Shown: one piece after another, positions 10,791-25,700 of the stretch | Layout of the letters: every line of letters starts with the position of its first letter | Position numbering within the stretch: position 1 is the first letter of the stretch | Origin: Litoditis marina | Taxonomy: Eukaryota; Nematoda; Chromadorea; Rhabditida; Rhabditidae | Reading direction: 5' to 3' | Length of the DNA stretch: 64,000 bases | Assembly: GCA_964036275.1 (NCBI GenBank) | Contig: OZ038436.1 | Location: 21,107,904 to 21,171,903 of the forward strand | Program-made: the position numbers and the translations under genes | Notes under the pieces: model-generated | Databases searched by the model: none | Seen by the model: only the letters and a program-made list of their open reading frames with translations | Told to the model about the DNA's origin: nothing

Positions 10791-13700
10791 ATGTCACACA
10801 AGTTGCGAAAAGTTGGAATACGACTGGAACAAAAACGTCTCGATTCACTATTGGACAATGAGGAGCAGACTGATGACGAGGAATATCAATACCAGCGCAG
10901 TTTCGTGAGTTTTTTCAAGTTGCAGATTTTCGGTTGGGGTTTTTCCGACTCAGAACGTTTAAGATGCGAATAACTTGGCTCAACATATCAGAAATATGTA
11001 CCTTGGTTTCATTCGCTGAAAATTGAAGGATTTGTGTATGTATGAGAGAGATTTAAGCTAAATACATCTCAACGGGAAAGGATAACTACCGTGCAGAGAT
11101 AGATTATCAACAGTTCAGTGTGAGAAAGTACAAATAAGGTTCAATTTTTAAGTTTTTCCTCCCATTCCGCAAAAGTATGAGTGTATGCGTTTGCGTAGTT
11201 AGTTATTGTGTTCTCAGAACTACCACTGGAGTGTTTAGAAAGGGCTGGTAGGTATTCCTGGCTCAATGTAATTATGTAATATGTAAATGTAATTCTTGGC
11301 AGTTGGAATGGATTCTTATTCATTAATATTCGAAGAAGGAATTATCGATTAATAGGCACGGCCACACGTTTAATAGCGGCATTTGTATAATTTAGGCCAA
11401 GAGTTGTATAAGGATTTTTCCAATCCAACACGTTGTATGCGGTATGTGACTCTATCCTGCTGTTTTTGTAGTTTGATCCCGTTGCTTGTGAAATTCTGGA
11501 ACGTATTGGGTTCAAACTACAACATAGCCATGGTCCTTTCCTACACGGAGACAGTCATTTGTTTATGTTTATCGGTCGAGCCATCGGAACGATTGTCGAT
11601 ATCGCACAACCTACGCATACAGCCGACTGATCCGATTGTAGGTCTACATCACATTTTATCCTACCCCAATTAGCATTTACGGTATTTGCAGACCTTTTTA
11701 CGACTTCGGGACACATAACTCGAAAGACCAGTGAAACCACCACGTGTAACACACGTGTGACTGTAAATTGGGTGGGCGTGAGATGTGAGTGCAAGCATAC
11801 CTGAAAAGTAAACGCTTCTAGTTCATTACCATTCGAAAAGAAGTAATTTGTTTTTGAATCTTTTTTATTATTTGGACCAACTAGGATGGTATATTTTGAA
11901 TGTTTTCATTTTGTCTTATCCGCCGCTGAATTTCTCGATGGCGTTTCCCACGATAAATGACTCATGAACGCAATAAATTTTTATTCAGGAATGAACTTAA
12001 ACGTGTGGGATTCGCATAATTTTAGCCAGCTGGCTGAAACAGTTGCAAACAACACATTTAACTGTCTAATTTTTGAGAAAAACACTTGTTTTAAAAATAA
12101 ACTTTTCATACATACTTTCTATCGAAATGTCAATGCCAAATGCCATGATTTTTAGAGGCAGAAGCAGAAGGTGCATCCACTTGTAAGTTGTAAAATAATG
12201 ACTTTTCTCATGGAACCCGAATTTTTTCTCTACCCCCATTGCCCTGATTTTTTAATTCATTCTCTCCACGCGATTCCTTGTTATTTGAGGCCCTCGAACC
12301 TACTGTACTTGTAAAGTCATGAGGTGCTGCACTTTCTCTACTTAACAACGTGATAAAAAGAGGAGTAACAGTCTTGTTTTTCCGTGACTCTTTATCTGAT
12401 GGTAGTTAAAGGTTATATTCGGTACAGCTCTAGTTTTCTGTCAGTGAGCAACTAGTTGATGCTGATACGTATTGATTTTGATATTGATATGATGAAGTAT
12501 TTACGGGAATGTAAAAAGTGACCTTATTGTACGCGACAGATCAAATAGTTCATGTTGAATCAATTTTCTTGGTTCATGTTTCTTCTCTTCTTATTCGATT
12601 GGATTTGTTTGAACAGAAAAGATTCTAATCTTCGGTTCACAGGTCTGAAAACTTTATGCCTGAGCAAACATTGTGTGATCTATAAGTTTACCACCATAGC
12701 CGCATGTTGCACTTTTATAAATTTACGATCAACTTTTTCTGTTTAATCCATGATTTTCCGTTTTTTTCTCTTTTATGGCAGTAATCTCGCGATCATGGAA
12801 AATGGATGGACAACCATTTATGACCTTTAGTGATCTCGCTCATTTTTCATAATGCGCGGCGAGCGGTTTTGCAGTGGGTATGATGAACGATCTGCTGATA
12901 TGATGATTGAAAAAAGAACGCACCCACTCGTTAGCGACATAGACATAGACATATTGATAGCTGCAATGATACATTCGATGTTCGTATGTCTTCTTACTGT
13001 TACATGTAACACACCATCTCACGTTGATCACACGTAATAGTCGAAAGAATCTCAAGTTGATGAAGTCAGGAGATAGAGATAGATTCATTCAAGTTTCGAA
13101 AGCTTATACAAAGTTCTGTTCTACTTGTTTTTCTACGGAAGGAAATCATCAAAGGCACGCAGTACGGAAGTACGGTAATGCAGCTTCATTTTGAAAAATA
13201 GTTGTTAGGTTGTCATGAGCTATTTTCTCCTCGATAAACATTGACCTCTAATAAAATCTAGCTGAATCCGTAGATCAACACGTAACATCTATGATATCAA
13301 TCAGAGTTTTTGTTAAAAAAAACTAACCTCGTGGTTGACTCCGCGTGTTCGGCCCACAAATTCGGATAATGTTGATTAGCATAGTAAACGGATTTGTACT
13401 TTGATTAATCTATCCATATAAAATGCAGGAACTAGACTCAAATTAGTATGTTTTATGCGCATGGATAATCGTTATCGGCTCAGCGGCGGTTACGGTTTGA
13501 CGTTGCCCCTATAAAACCCCTATGTTTTACCGTGTCCACCCAGTTACTACAGTAAACCAACTGTCTACTAGTTGGCTACCGTACGATACCAGCATTCTTC
13601 TGATTGCAGCAGTTGCAGTAATTTACGGTAACTAGTTAATAACGTGATTGAGCTACAAAAAGTTGATGAAGTTCGAAACGTTTTCTTAGACTTCCAAATA

Positions 13701-16700
13701 CATTCACAACCCTACTATATTTCAAATCAAATTGCTCTAATTTGTTTTTTTATATACTCAAGTTTGTTTTGATCTATATCGGCTGCGTGTTCAGTTGTTT
13801 CACTCAAAGTTTTGTGTTATCTTTTATGTCATGGGAGCGTTCCCGCACAAATATGAACGTATGTCTCTTTCTTCACTGGACATCTTTGTGTTCGAATAAT
13901 GACGACACATCGTATGTACATACCATTTATTCTTTATTGTGTATCTATGAATGTTTGTAGAGCATTGTGCTGTTCTAGCCACAACTCAACTTGTTCCATA
14001 TAAGTTTGTTGTGCCTTCAAAGATTGTCACATTGTCAGATCACTTCTCGATATGAACGTTAAATATAAATTTCCCCTCCCCACCTATTTCGATACTGACT
14101 GATGCTCACTTTTCTCAAATTTTGATTGCATATGTAGTATGGTCACTCACGGGGTCGGGGCTACTTACTTTTGAGAAACACGAACAATTACAAGTTTACA
14201 AGTGACGAAAATACGGTTTTTAGTATTTTTAGATTTTAGTGTGCTGACTTTTTATAGCTCATGCTCACCTTTTCGAAACTGAAAACTGATACGAAACTAT
14301 TTCACGTATGCTTCTCGCAAACTATGCTGGCCTGGTTGATTCAGCGAACACCCTTCTTTAATGGTGTTGGGGAAAGCGAAAGCCTTGTCTTTGAACCAGC
14401 CTGTTCTTCTCTTCTAGAAATGTTTATAGATTATCTGTTGAAGTTCCGCATTCTCTCTATTTGTGTGACTCTATGACAACATTACTTGAAACTATTTCTA
14501 ATAGGTTCGTAGTCAAGCTAGGTTAGTTATGTTTTCATTACTTATATTTGTAACTGTAATAGTAACTGGTTGCTGTGGGGATTTGTCACTGATTCTGTTA
14601 ATATCCAGATATCCACACGTGGCTTAAAGTGGTTTAACGGCTGTTTCTGTTTTTTTTTGTTTCAAAATAAGCCGCTGCTGCAAAATAAGCCGCTGCATCA
14701 TGCAAAAACTGATTAGGTTTCGGCTGCTTGCTGCCGAATCTAGCAGCAGCAGCAACACAATCAATGAGTATGGTTTGTGCGCGGTCGCTGTGGCTATCTC
14801 AGGGGTGGGCGCTGAACGTAGGAACCTTTGTATAATCATCCATATCTCAATATTCTGCGAAATACCGCACCGTTTCACTCTAACGACTGTCAGACGGCCA
14901 CCATGTATAAGACGTTTTATCTGCCTACTGCCTTCAATGATGTTGACAGTTTGGACATGATTCCTCTTTGTGTCGGCTAGATCATTCATGAACACTCGAA
15001 GGCTGGCAAATTAACTCTCCTTGAATGATAAACGCTTAACGTCGTAAAGCGGTGTTTGTCAGTCTCACTGAATTGTGGTTTCATGAGTCATGACACGGCA
15101 TAACGATAGAATTCCAAATTTGAAGCATAGTATTTCAGGTATCTGATATCTAAATGAGTTTCTCGAATAATATGGAATTAAATGACGAACATAACGCAAA
15201 TCTGTTGTTTCAACCCGTCAGTGAGGAAGAAACCTGCAGGAGATTCCGAAAGTGTCTTAATCACAATGGTCCAAAGTAGTTTTTACTTCGTCTCGGTTTG
15301 CTCTCGATGTTTCGTTAAGTTGGTCCTCAGAAGATGGACGGGACTGGATAGAAGACCCAATTTTTCCTTGAAAAAGTTACACTTACCCATTTTTTGTGAA
15401 AATGAGTGGCTATCTTACCAATAAGTTGTGAATATACGTCTGGCGACTATTCCGCTAATTGTGTGACTCAGCAGTCACCCACTCCGTGTCGATGGTTAGT
15501 CAGCCAAGCTGCGGTATTGTATTGAATGGAACGTGAATCAGGCACAACTGCGTATATATGGACCTTCACGGAATACCGTACACATACGAGAGATTACACT
15601 ACTACGCGACTACCATCTAATTGGGTTTCTTACTGTTCTCAACTTTTAAGGTTACTCTTACGCTGCCTTTGATTCATTCCTAGCCTTCTGGAATCACGCA
15701 TGTAGTTTCTCAATGTAAAATCTTTGAATTTCGAGTAATAATTTCCCTCAGTGGGTTTATTTCCAGCTCGAGATATCTTTCTTACCCTTCAAAAAAAAAC
15801 AGTCCCTGATGGCCAAAAACTCGAAGAATATGAATATCTTTTGTGGACGTTGCAGTTGGCTTGTATCATATTTACAGTTCTGAAAATTGTACCCTTTTTC
15901 AAAGTGAACTGATTACATCAATTCCATTTTTTTTTCAATTTCACCCGATAATGTTTAATTTCTTGGTTCGAGCATGTTTGCTCTTGGTTTAACGTGGTCA
16001 TCTGGCGATGTCGTAATAGATACCAAAGAAAACGATGAATCCGGCTATCTCACATTAAATTGAAATTGTAGCTGTCATATGAATTTCACTAGGAAAACAA
16101 GAAAAAAGGTCTTCACCAACGAACAACCAAAAAGTATATTAAAAGTGAAAATTTGAGAACAAGACCTTGAAACTGAAACATATCGTTAGGTATTCGAAGT
16201 TATGAGTTGAGAAACTGGGAGTAGTCCATAGGTGAGGTAAAAACGCTTTCCATGCAAACATCTTCCCCGAGGCGCAGAAATGATATTCTTTTTAATATTT
16301 TTGTAACTTTCTAGAAAGTGTTGGTAATATAGAATTCTATATTACCTACATCTCTCGAAGCGCTGTGGTATTAGTCGTGAAATGGGAGAATGCTTACTAG
16401 AAGAACGCGAAAGGTGAACTATTCTAGCCAATATGTGATCGTTGGGTGACTCACTCGAAGCGCACTAAGAAACTAGTACTGTACGCCTGCACCCTGCAAC
16501 ATTCATTGATGTGTGCGGCTACTGCTCTCTATGCACTCAGGTCTAAAGGAGTGGGAATGATCAAATTATAATACTAAAACTGTAATTCTTGAGGGAAGCT
16601 TTTTAAGTTTCGTACATTTACAACTGTATGATTCTGAGTTGAACTCAAATGTTATTTTAAGTTGAACTGAAATGCCACACAATCTCTCTCGTTGGCGTCG

Positions 16701-19700
16701 TCGAGAATTTATTTGTTTATCAAAAATGTGACTTGACGATTTTCGCTCAGCTCTCAACAATCTGTTTTGGTTGATTCACAGTTTGCACCGCTTGCTTAGC
16801 TTGGGTGCACTGTGCACCCGCCTCCCACCCATTACATCTGTTTACCTAAACTATGTAGCTGTTTGTTCAACCATCATATATAGCATCATATCTCTCAGCT
16901 TGTATGCCAACTTTTTTCTCCGGTAGGCGTCTCGTTGATCGTTGTTCGTGTAATTCCTTTACCAACAACCGATATCAGCCGAGTTTCCTGCTCGTGCCTG
17001 GCTCACCGGGCTGCGCTTTTGTTTTCCACGGTCTCGTTTTGGAAAAGGACGTTTACTCAGTTGTATGATTGTTCATTCCCACTGAGCCTTCTTGGCATCG
17101 TGCCAAGTTTTTCATATGACTATTTCTAGAAGCAAACATGAAATTTCCAAAAAGTTTTTCTATTTACTTGTTGTAATAAAGGCGAAGAGCCGCAGACAGA
17201 AATATACACGTTTTCGCGAGATAAGAGAACTTGATCGGTCAAACGTTCCTTAAATTCATTTGTCTGGCTTCGCTGTGTTGTGAGAAGTTGTATTTGCTAG
17301 TTATTACCGTATCCGAAGTAAGTTAGTGACAGATCACATATCACAATCTAACATTCTTATACATTATAAGGTTTTGGTGATAGCAGTTTTTTGTTTACTT
17401 CTAGAGTGCTATGTTTGTTGAGTGGTTCATAATTGAGTACAGTTGGTTGTGAAAAAAGCTTAAAGTAACTTGTATAATTTCAGCAACTAGGCCGGTACAG
17501 AGGCAAAGGACTGGGATTTCGTGCAGAGATGGGAGCTCTGTTGAACAATGATAAGCTGAAGGTTAGTTCCTGTTGGAAATTGTAAATAAAACCATGAAAA
17601 TGTGAGATGACACATTTACGCGTGACGTGCACGTGCGACAAACGTGCTAAAAAACAAAACACGTGTAATTGGCCTCTCTTTGCAACAAAGCGAGGATCAG
17701 AAAACACAACGGTTATAATGAATCATTCTTGTTGATTTAAAAGGATTATGTATGATGTGCTGCATTATGATGACCATTTGTTTACAGGCAAGAGGAAGTA
17801 TAGCGTCAGAACAGTTGATGGTCCCTGAGGTGAAGAAACGAAAACGACGCTGGTTCAATTTCTGCTCCAATCCAAGTAGGTTGACCAAAAGTAGTTGGAC
17901 TTTTTCATCACTGAATACTAGAACTTTTGTATACGTGTGGTTGGTCCGAAGCAGCAGGAAATATGGATATTTTGAAACGAGTTTGTTAAGTTTCAAACAT
18001 GGGACTCATTACTTTCTCAGAAAAAATGGCTGAAATCAAGAGTATGGCACATAAGGTGGTTTCGGTATTTTTGTTCTAATTGGGCTGTCAATAAACCGTA
18101 GCGCGAGATTGCTTTATGAACCAAATTCGAAAATAATTCACCCGTCGCGAACCAGGGGTTTGATGAGGAACCGAAGCAACACGTGAGAAGCCTAGGCCGG
18201 CAAGGAACCGCTTTGATCAACTATTGTTATTGTGTTTGTTTTCAGAAGGATGTTGTTATGTGTTCAAATCCGTGATAGACGATTGGGTGTATTTGGCTCT
18301 GTTGGGAATAATAATGGCTGTGTTGTCCACGGTCATGGATATCGCTATAGATTTAATACAAAAGTGTGAGTTATGAGTTATCTTTTATAGACTGTAACCT
18401 TGCGCAGTGGGATCCTCTACTGGTCAAGCTCTCCTCCTCACTACCGCATAAATATTGAAAATCACCTATTTTGCATGGAAAATAGACAAATGTTCCTGTT
18501 ATCAGCAAAACAATAGTCCGTGCTCACTGCGGTTTGAGTATGATATGGAGGTCTTGTAAATCCTTTAACCATATTACCGGTTTTTTCCAGATCACATGCG
18601 TCTTTACGACGAGGTGAAGTTGACAGCCCACGTGATGGTAGCCTATGTGGTTTGGGTGTTCTATGTGGTTATTGTCATCGCAGTGTCTGCCCTTACTGCG
18701 CACTACGTGGCTCCGCAGGCTATAGGTTGGTCGTAGGGTTGTTTTTTGAACCATACGTGAGACGACTTTGCTGTTCTCAGGAGTTGTTTGAAAATGAGGT
18801 AATTTATCTGGGCAGATGAACTTCAAAAAGGGTAGGAGATGAGGTTTTTACCAGTACAGACCACTACTGTGGAAATTAGGGGAGTTCACAGTGAACGATT
18901 TTGAAGAAAATCGGTGATTCAATGGACCATTCAACAACGTCAACGTCAGCCTATGTTTGTTTCGAACTAACCATTTGGGAGGTATTGATCTAGTTGTCAC
19001 TTTAGACTCGGACTAGCAATACTTAACTATGTAGCTTGTCTGAAAAGAAGTAGTTCTTGGTGAGTGTATAGACAAAAAAGATTCTGGAAATATGTTGTGC
19101 CTTCTTTCAGTTACAATATACTTCCACCTCTCCTAATCTAGTTGACTGTTCGGGATCAGTTGTTCGTGAATCGAAATCATGACATACCTCAGAACTCTTC
19201 TATCGATTGCATAAACTTTTCAGGATCTGGTATTCCCGAAATGAAAACTATTTTGCGCGGTATTATTCTCAAAGAATATCTCTCTTTTCGTACCCTGGTG
19301 TCAAAGATGCTGGCGCTCACCCTGTCACTGGGCAGCGGGCTGCCCATGGGAAAGGAAGTGAGTTTAACAGTAATTATAGGTATATAAGTTCCACAATCAG
19401 GTTACTTTAAGAACTGGACACTGTACTGTGGTTCAGTTAGATATATTCCAAAGTTGCAGGTTTTTGCTTGAAAAATGTTATTGCATGCCTGCGTAGTGTG
19501 GTAGTGTTTGTTTACGTTGTGTTCGTGAAACTACTAGTGGAAGTAGTCGTCTAAGGTCGCATTCACACGTTTCACGTCGGCGTTGTAAGTGAAGAAAACA
19601 CGTATTGATTAAAGCCGGCGTTAGCGCAAGCGTAGTCGATACGGATATTCTATTCACTATCAACGCCGACGTAAAAAGCAGCCTAAGTTCGTCTGCCTCC

Positions 19701-22700
19701 CAAATTATACCGGGTCTGTCTCCATCCAATCACCACCCACTCCCACCTGAACCTTTGACCTACTGACCCTTGGCAGGGCCCCTTCGTGCACGTGGCCTCT
19801 GTGGTGGCCGATCTTCTCTCTCGTCTGATGCACAGCTCTCGCGGAGTCTTCGAGAACGAGTCGCGTAGACATGAAATGCTGGCAGCCGGCTGCGCGGTTG
19901 GTGTTGCGTGTACGTTCAGTGCTCCCGTCGGAGGTGCGTTGTTGTTGTTGTTTTTGTTGTCGTAAGTTGTATACTCTTTTTCATTCTCACTGCGACTCCT
20001 ACAGTATGTGAATACGCTTCAAAAGTATTTTGAATTTTTTAAAATGAGGTATTTTGGAAAAAATAACTTCGAATGTGTACTGTAGGAGTCACAGTGGGAA
20101 AATTGTGAATTTTAGCATTGTAGTAACCACGAAACTCGCGGGAGTATTCCAAGTTCCAAAGCTCTGCACCCTCTTTCTTCAACACACTCTTTTAGTACTC
20201 TAACCTACCGAGGGAAACTTTCGTGCATGCGACCACAGGTTGAGATGCATGATTGTCGTGAAACGTACGTACATGCTTTTGCATCAAGTTTGGTCAAAGG
20301 TGATAGTTTTTTTTAGTGAATTGGTCATTCTATGTTATTGTTGTTTCATCTCATTTTCCTTACTAAGTTTCTGTTTAGGAGTCTTGTTCTCAATCGAGGT
20401 AACTACCGTATATTTTGCTGTCCGCAACTATTGGAGGGGTTTCTTCGCTGCTACGTGTAGTGCTACCGTATTCCGTTTGCTACGTATGGTACGTGCAGCC
20501 TATCTCGCCAAGGACAGCTTAGGTTAGTGCTTCGTCTTTTTAAATGGGAAAGGCACTGTGTTGGAGGGAAAGAAATTAGCTTTTGCTGTTTTTTCATATT
20601 TCGATACAACACGCTCGTTTCTTTAAGGCGTTGTGCATAGTGTTTGTATCAACGTTGAAAAGCAACCATGGTGTTCTCCATACACCGCCAAGGGCCTCTT
20701 AATCCTTCAAAATTCTCGCGACCCCTCCGTGTTTTCTCGTGTCGCGACCCCCCAAAACGGCGATATTCAACTAATTTCCGTATCCGTACGATTATAGCTG
20801 ATTTTCTATGAAAATCGTTAGTTGACAGTTCGCGACCCCTACTTTTCACAAGAATTTGTTTGCGACTCCCCCCTTTATGAGAGGCCTTGGCGGTGTATGG
20901 TGTTCTCGTCTACAGTAATCTTCGTTCTCGGTGTTGAGCTTCGTATGCGGGGTTTTTGTGTGGGAACATGGATCACAGTGCCATTTAATGTGTTTGGAGC
21001 ACTATTCCGCTACGTATCACGCTCTTTTACGCGCTAAAATATCAACGGTGCAGTTAAAAAAGGACGATTATGTGGACCAATCTCGTGTCAACGGTCCTCT
21101 AAACTGCAATTGAAAAAATGTATTGCAGTTTAAAGGACTGAACCGTTGCGATTGGACCACATAATCGTCCTTCTTTAAACGCGATTTCATTATTGGCGAA
21201 AGCTTCAGTCGAAAAGGCGCTTTCTACGATTTGTAGTTGATTCGTCAGTCAACATTTGTGTAACCAAGAAAGCTCTGTTTTCGGAAACTATTATTACAGC
21301 ATAATTGTTATCTGAAAATTGTTAATGTGATTTGAAACACGTCAACTTCTTTTAGTTTCGGTCGAAGCCAACTACCAAACTACTTTTCCTGAAAGCGATG
21401 CGTTTTTGCCAGTCGAGTTACCATTATTCGCTCTAGTAGGGTGAGTACACGATATTCATAATCGATCGTTCAAAGTAATAAAAAACCATTTAAAATCATA
21501 TGAGTTTCAATGTCTAAGGATAAGCTCTCACATTTTCCTATAGTGGCAGGATACTTGAAATGAAGAGTAAATACTGCAATATAACGTTCAGATAGCTGTG
21601 TTTACTTCGGATTTGATAGAACGTAAATAGTGAATAAATTAAATAAAGTTGAGGATCATCTTATTGAAGAATCGCTCAGATTATTTTATATCACACTTGT
21701 CACTTGTGATACACAATATGTGTTTCAGTTTAATTTGTGGCATATTGGGTGCACTTCTGATCTTCCTTCATAGAAAACTTGTTCTTTTTCTGAGGAGGAA
21801 TTCGCTGGCAAAAAAGATGTTTCAGAAATAGTGAGTTCTTTGCTTCATAGTTGTAGTTCGATCTGACTATAGGACTATAGCTACACAGCGAATTCTAAAC
21901 TCTGCGGGATCAAACTGTAAACACATCATATCATCCCACATCCCACAGTAAAGTGAGACGGCACAAACATCAACCCGTTTTCGCTTTCAATACGTCAAAA
22001 TCATGTTTTTGTGTTAGAAAACGGAAAATTCCCGCTACTTTGATGGAAAAGAAATCTGTTTTCTGCTGACGGTAACTTCTATAAATAAGTTTATCTCCAG
22101 GTTCTTATTATAAAGTCCTGTTTTCAGCTGGCTAATTTATCCGGTTGTAATTTCGTTCTTCATTTCGTCTCTCACGTTCCCCATGGGTCTCGGCGCCTTT
22201 ATTGGAGGCGAGGTACGTTCAGTTGTGTTGTGTTTGATCTCTAATACGAGTACATCTATAGTCGTCGCCAACGGAGAGGCGGGAGGGTACTGTATATCTC
22301 AGTTTTTGCTGTGTACGAACACATGACTTTGATTCGAAACCTTAACTGATATGAGCTCTTGTAGCGCAGTGGTTAGCGCGCAGCTAACAAACTTTTGCTC
22401 GCAGGTTCGATTCCGGCTAGAGCCAAACTTCTATAAATTTGGCACTCCCTATAATCACAGAACGTAGACTTTACGAAGATTCCAAGTATTTCGAATAAAG
22501 TGTTTCCCGTTTGTTTTATTATCTGCAGTCACATAAGATGTGGGCGGGGGTGAAACAATATACGCATGTTTGTGAAATTATGTCGGTACAGTTTCACCTA
22601 ATATTGATTATCCGTACCGTGCCGCTAGTTTCTGACTGACTGTGGCTTTGTTCTAGCCGAAGTTCAGTCATACTCTGAACGAGTTCTGGAGAAAATAGTT

Positions 22701-25700
22701 GCAGGGTTGGAACAAAATCGAGTTTTCCCTTTTTGACAGCAGAAACAAATTTTCAGTTTTTGAAGCCACAGATTCGAATTTTCACATTCTGACCATCATC
22801 AACATGTCGAGTGTTCGAGTTCGAAATTTCTGTACCATTCCGCTAATCTCTGACCTATGTTGTTCTAGCAAAAGTTCAGTCACACTCTGAACGAGTTCTT
22901 TGTGGACTGTTCGTGGTCGGTGGATGGGAACAGCTCGGAGTCGTGCTCGATGTCCGCTGTCGCCAACATTGACATGCAGCACTGGACCGGACCCAACGGA
23001 GATACCAGCATCTTCCTCACCTTGGGACTGTTTCAACTTGTATTTGTGAGTCATTTTTATTTAAAAAAAATGGGGTCGAGAAAAGTTGGCATGAGCAACA
23101 CCAAGAAGTGAGTAAGTGTAATTCAAATGCGCAAGGGTGGATTCAGCATGCGATTAAAATCGCTGGTAAAGTGCGACTTCCCTTTAGTAAAGTTGTTTGC
23201 ATACCCAGAATTAGTAGCTAGAAAAGCTTGCGGAAAAATTTGATCAAGTTCCAGTTTTTCTGCACCATTCTGTCATCATCGCTCCCGGTACCAGCTGGTA
23301 GCTTCATGCCGGCTCTAGCCCTGGGTGGCGCGTTCGGTCGTTCGTTTGGCGAGCTGCTGACAGTCTGGTTCCCCGAGGGACTCGATCCCAGTCTGCCCAC
23401 ATTTCACATTAGGCCCGGAGTATATGCGGTAGTAGGTTAGTTTTGGAGAAAAGAATAAACATTTGAATATCTTACAAAACAAAGAGTACGAAATTAGGCC
23501 AACTGCTGCTCGATTTTAACAAGAGCGGAATCCGCTTTCGAATTTTTTTCTGGCTTTCCTGACAACAATACTGGAGTGGCATAAACGCTTGTTTATCATT
23601 TAGTATCTTATAACATTATGAAATTATGTGTGTTTCACAAATGTTTATCGTTTACTTTGTGCAGATAAGTTGCACATTGAATAGCAGTCGATGTGCTTAC
23701 ACTAAATGCTTTTAAGATTGCCAAAGGTCTCCATGAATTCTGAAGAACAATCTAATTGAACAGAAGATGATCTCAGTATACTGATTATCTACTGATCATT
23801 ATACTTATTCACTTTCATTACTATATTTAGGTGCGGCTGCGTTTTGTGGCGCCGTCACACACACGGTGTCCGTGGCAGTAATTGTATTCGAGTTGACGGG
23901 ACAATTGACTCATTTGCTACCAGTCATGGTAAGTATTGCGACTCTCATTTCAATCTGCTAGTTGGTTATTGGATTGGGTGTTGTGCAAAGTATTAGAGCT
24001 GCTACTGTTTCTTCCCGCTCAGTTTCAGAGACTTTCTTATGTGAAAATAATACTGCTGCTGTGCTATGTAGCATAGAATGTTCAATTTTGAATACAATCA
24101 CATCTAGTGATTATGTTGTGTTGTAACTTTCTCGCATCTTTTCTGTTGAGATACATTAAAGGCTCATAATAATGTTATCACTAAGATGGAGATTTTCAAT
24201 AAATCAACTTGATTTCAGATAGCCGTGTTAGTTGCGAATGCCGTCTGTTCGTACCTGCAGCCTTCCATCTACGATTCCATCATCAAGATAAAACACCTGC
24301 CCTATCTGCCAGACATACCTAACACCTCCTTCTCTGTGTCAGTGTCTCCACGAGTTCCGACCCTACTAACGTCATATGTAAAATAGATCCGAATCGGGTC
24401 GAGAAAAATGAGCATGAGAACTCCGAAAAGTGAGCATGAGTAGTGATAGTGATTCAAAAACACGTTATCATTATAATTTTGCCGAAAATCTTAAAGATTA
24501 CCTCAAAAAATGACCATGCCTCCATCGGAATCAGGGAAAAATGAGCATCAGTCAATATCAAAAATAGGGGGTATTTTACGCATGACTAACGTCTGAAACA
24601 ATACAACACCAGAATACATTCGCTTTTTACCCACCCATTTGCTATTATAGCCAACCCGGGAGAAAACGTCTTGGATACCTTTTTTTAGTTATGCAAACGT
24701 GTAGTTATAGAAAACTGAGTAATATTCCGAAGATGGTAGTCAATCTGAGCAGAGTGCACGTTTATTATTTCAGCGATTCGAACAAGCTTAGCAGGTCTTC
24801 GAGAACTAACGTTTTATAGGGAGTCAAGTATACGTCCTGATCTGTTTCAGTTATCACCAAATTCTGGTGAAACAGTTTATGGTGAAGAATATTCGTTTTG
24901 TGGCTCGTGATTCTACCTACGGCGAACTGCAGGACATGTTGTTGGCCATGCCTCGAATGAAGGCCTTCCCGCTGGTGGAGAACAAAGGTCAGAGAACAGT
25001 TGCCGAACACTGGACCACTTTAACTTTATCTTTAATGTTATTTTCATTTCTTTAACACGGTGTAAAAGTATTGGTAATTCAAAGTATTCATCAAATAGTA
25101 ATGAGATTGGGTTACACTCACACACTGGTACTTAAAGTAGGACGATTATGTGCTCCAATCTCGGCGCGTCAGTCCTTCAAACTCCAACTGATAATGTATT
25201 GCAGTTTAAAAGACTGAGGTTTGGGATTGGCCCACATAATTCTTCTTTAAACTTGAAAATTTCGAGTTTGTTTGAAATTTAGGTATCGATGGTTTCTCCA
25301 AATTTTGTTTCTTGGCTAGGCGTTAATGTGTGTTCTTGCAGATGGTATGACGCTGCTCGGTTCGATTAGCAAATCGCAGCTGTACCGTATTCTGGAGGCG
25401 AAAGTGAGCAGTCGCGCACGTCAGGCAGAAGCTACGCGACGGGTTCGCGTCGCGCTCGAATGCGTTGACAGGTGGGTGGGGATATGAACGGAATAGGGAG
25501 GAAAAGAGAGAAATAGTGAAGAAGAGACACAAATGAAGTGAAAGCATGAGAGTTAGTCAATAGTTCCCCGACACTCGACCACTTTAATGTTGCTATAAAC
25601 TTTTCAAAATATATAGATGATTCAATGGATTTATCACGGAACATTGCATAATAAACTATAATTTGGTTGATAGTGTTAGCTGTCGAAATTTTAGTTCTTA

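Larger units (their letters stand above)
10905..17483. other. 6.6 kb first intron of the CLC gene
   Basis: No exon, domain or nested gene is supported here on either strand. It contains hairpin element copy 11455-11530, a perfect 24-base palindrome at 16323-16346 and a half copy of the CACTGAG/TTGGCA palindromic repeat near 17075. TATAAAA occurs at about 13510, but nothing downstream looks coding. Such a long first intron often carries enhancers or an alternative promoter; that is inference. Confidence 0.6.

Noticed and set aside
14624..14995. Open frames on both strands near 14.7 kb in the CLC intron
   Set aside because: They arise from a CAG/CTG-rich patch; neither strand shows conserved motifs or splice-supported extension.
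23228..23254. Extension of CLC exon 13 upstream as KNLIKFQ
   Set aside because: The TTCCAG acceptor at 23254 gives exactly the CLC family length between the two conserved segments; the extension adds residues.
24371..24385. Direct read-through of CLC exon 15 to a stop after LLTSYVK
   Set aside because: The next exon restores the CBS domain in frame from the donor at 24370, and CLC channels of this branch need the CBS domains.
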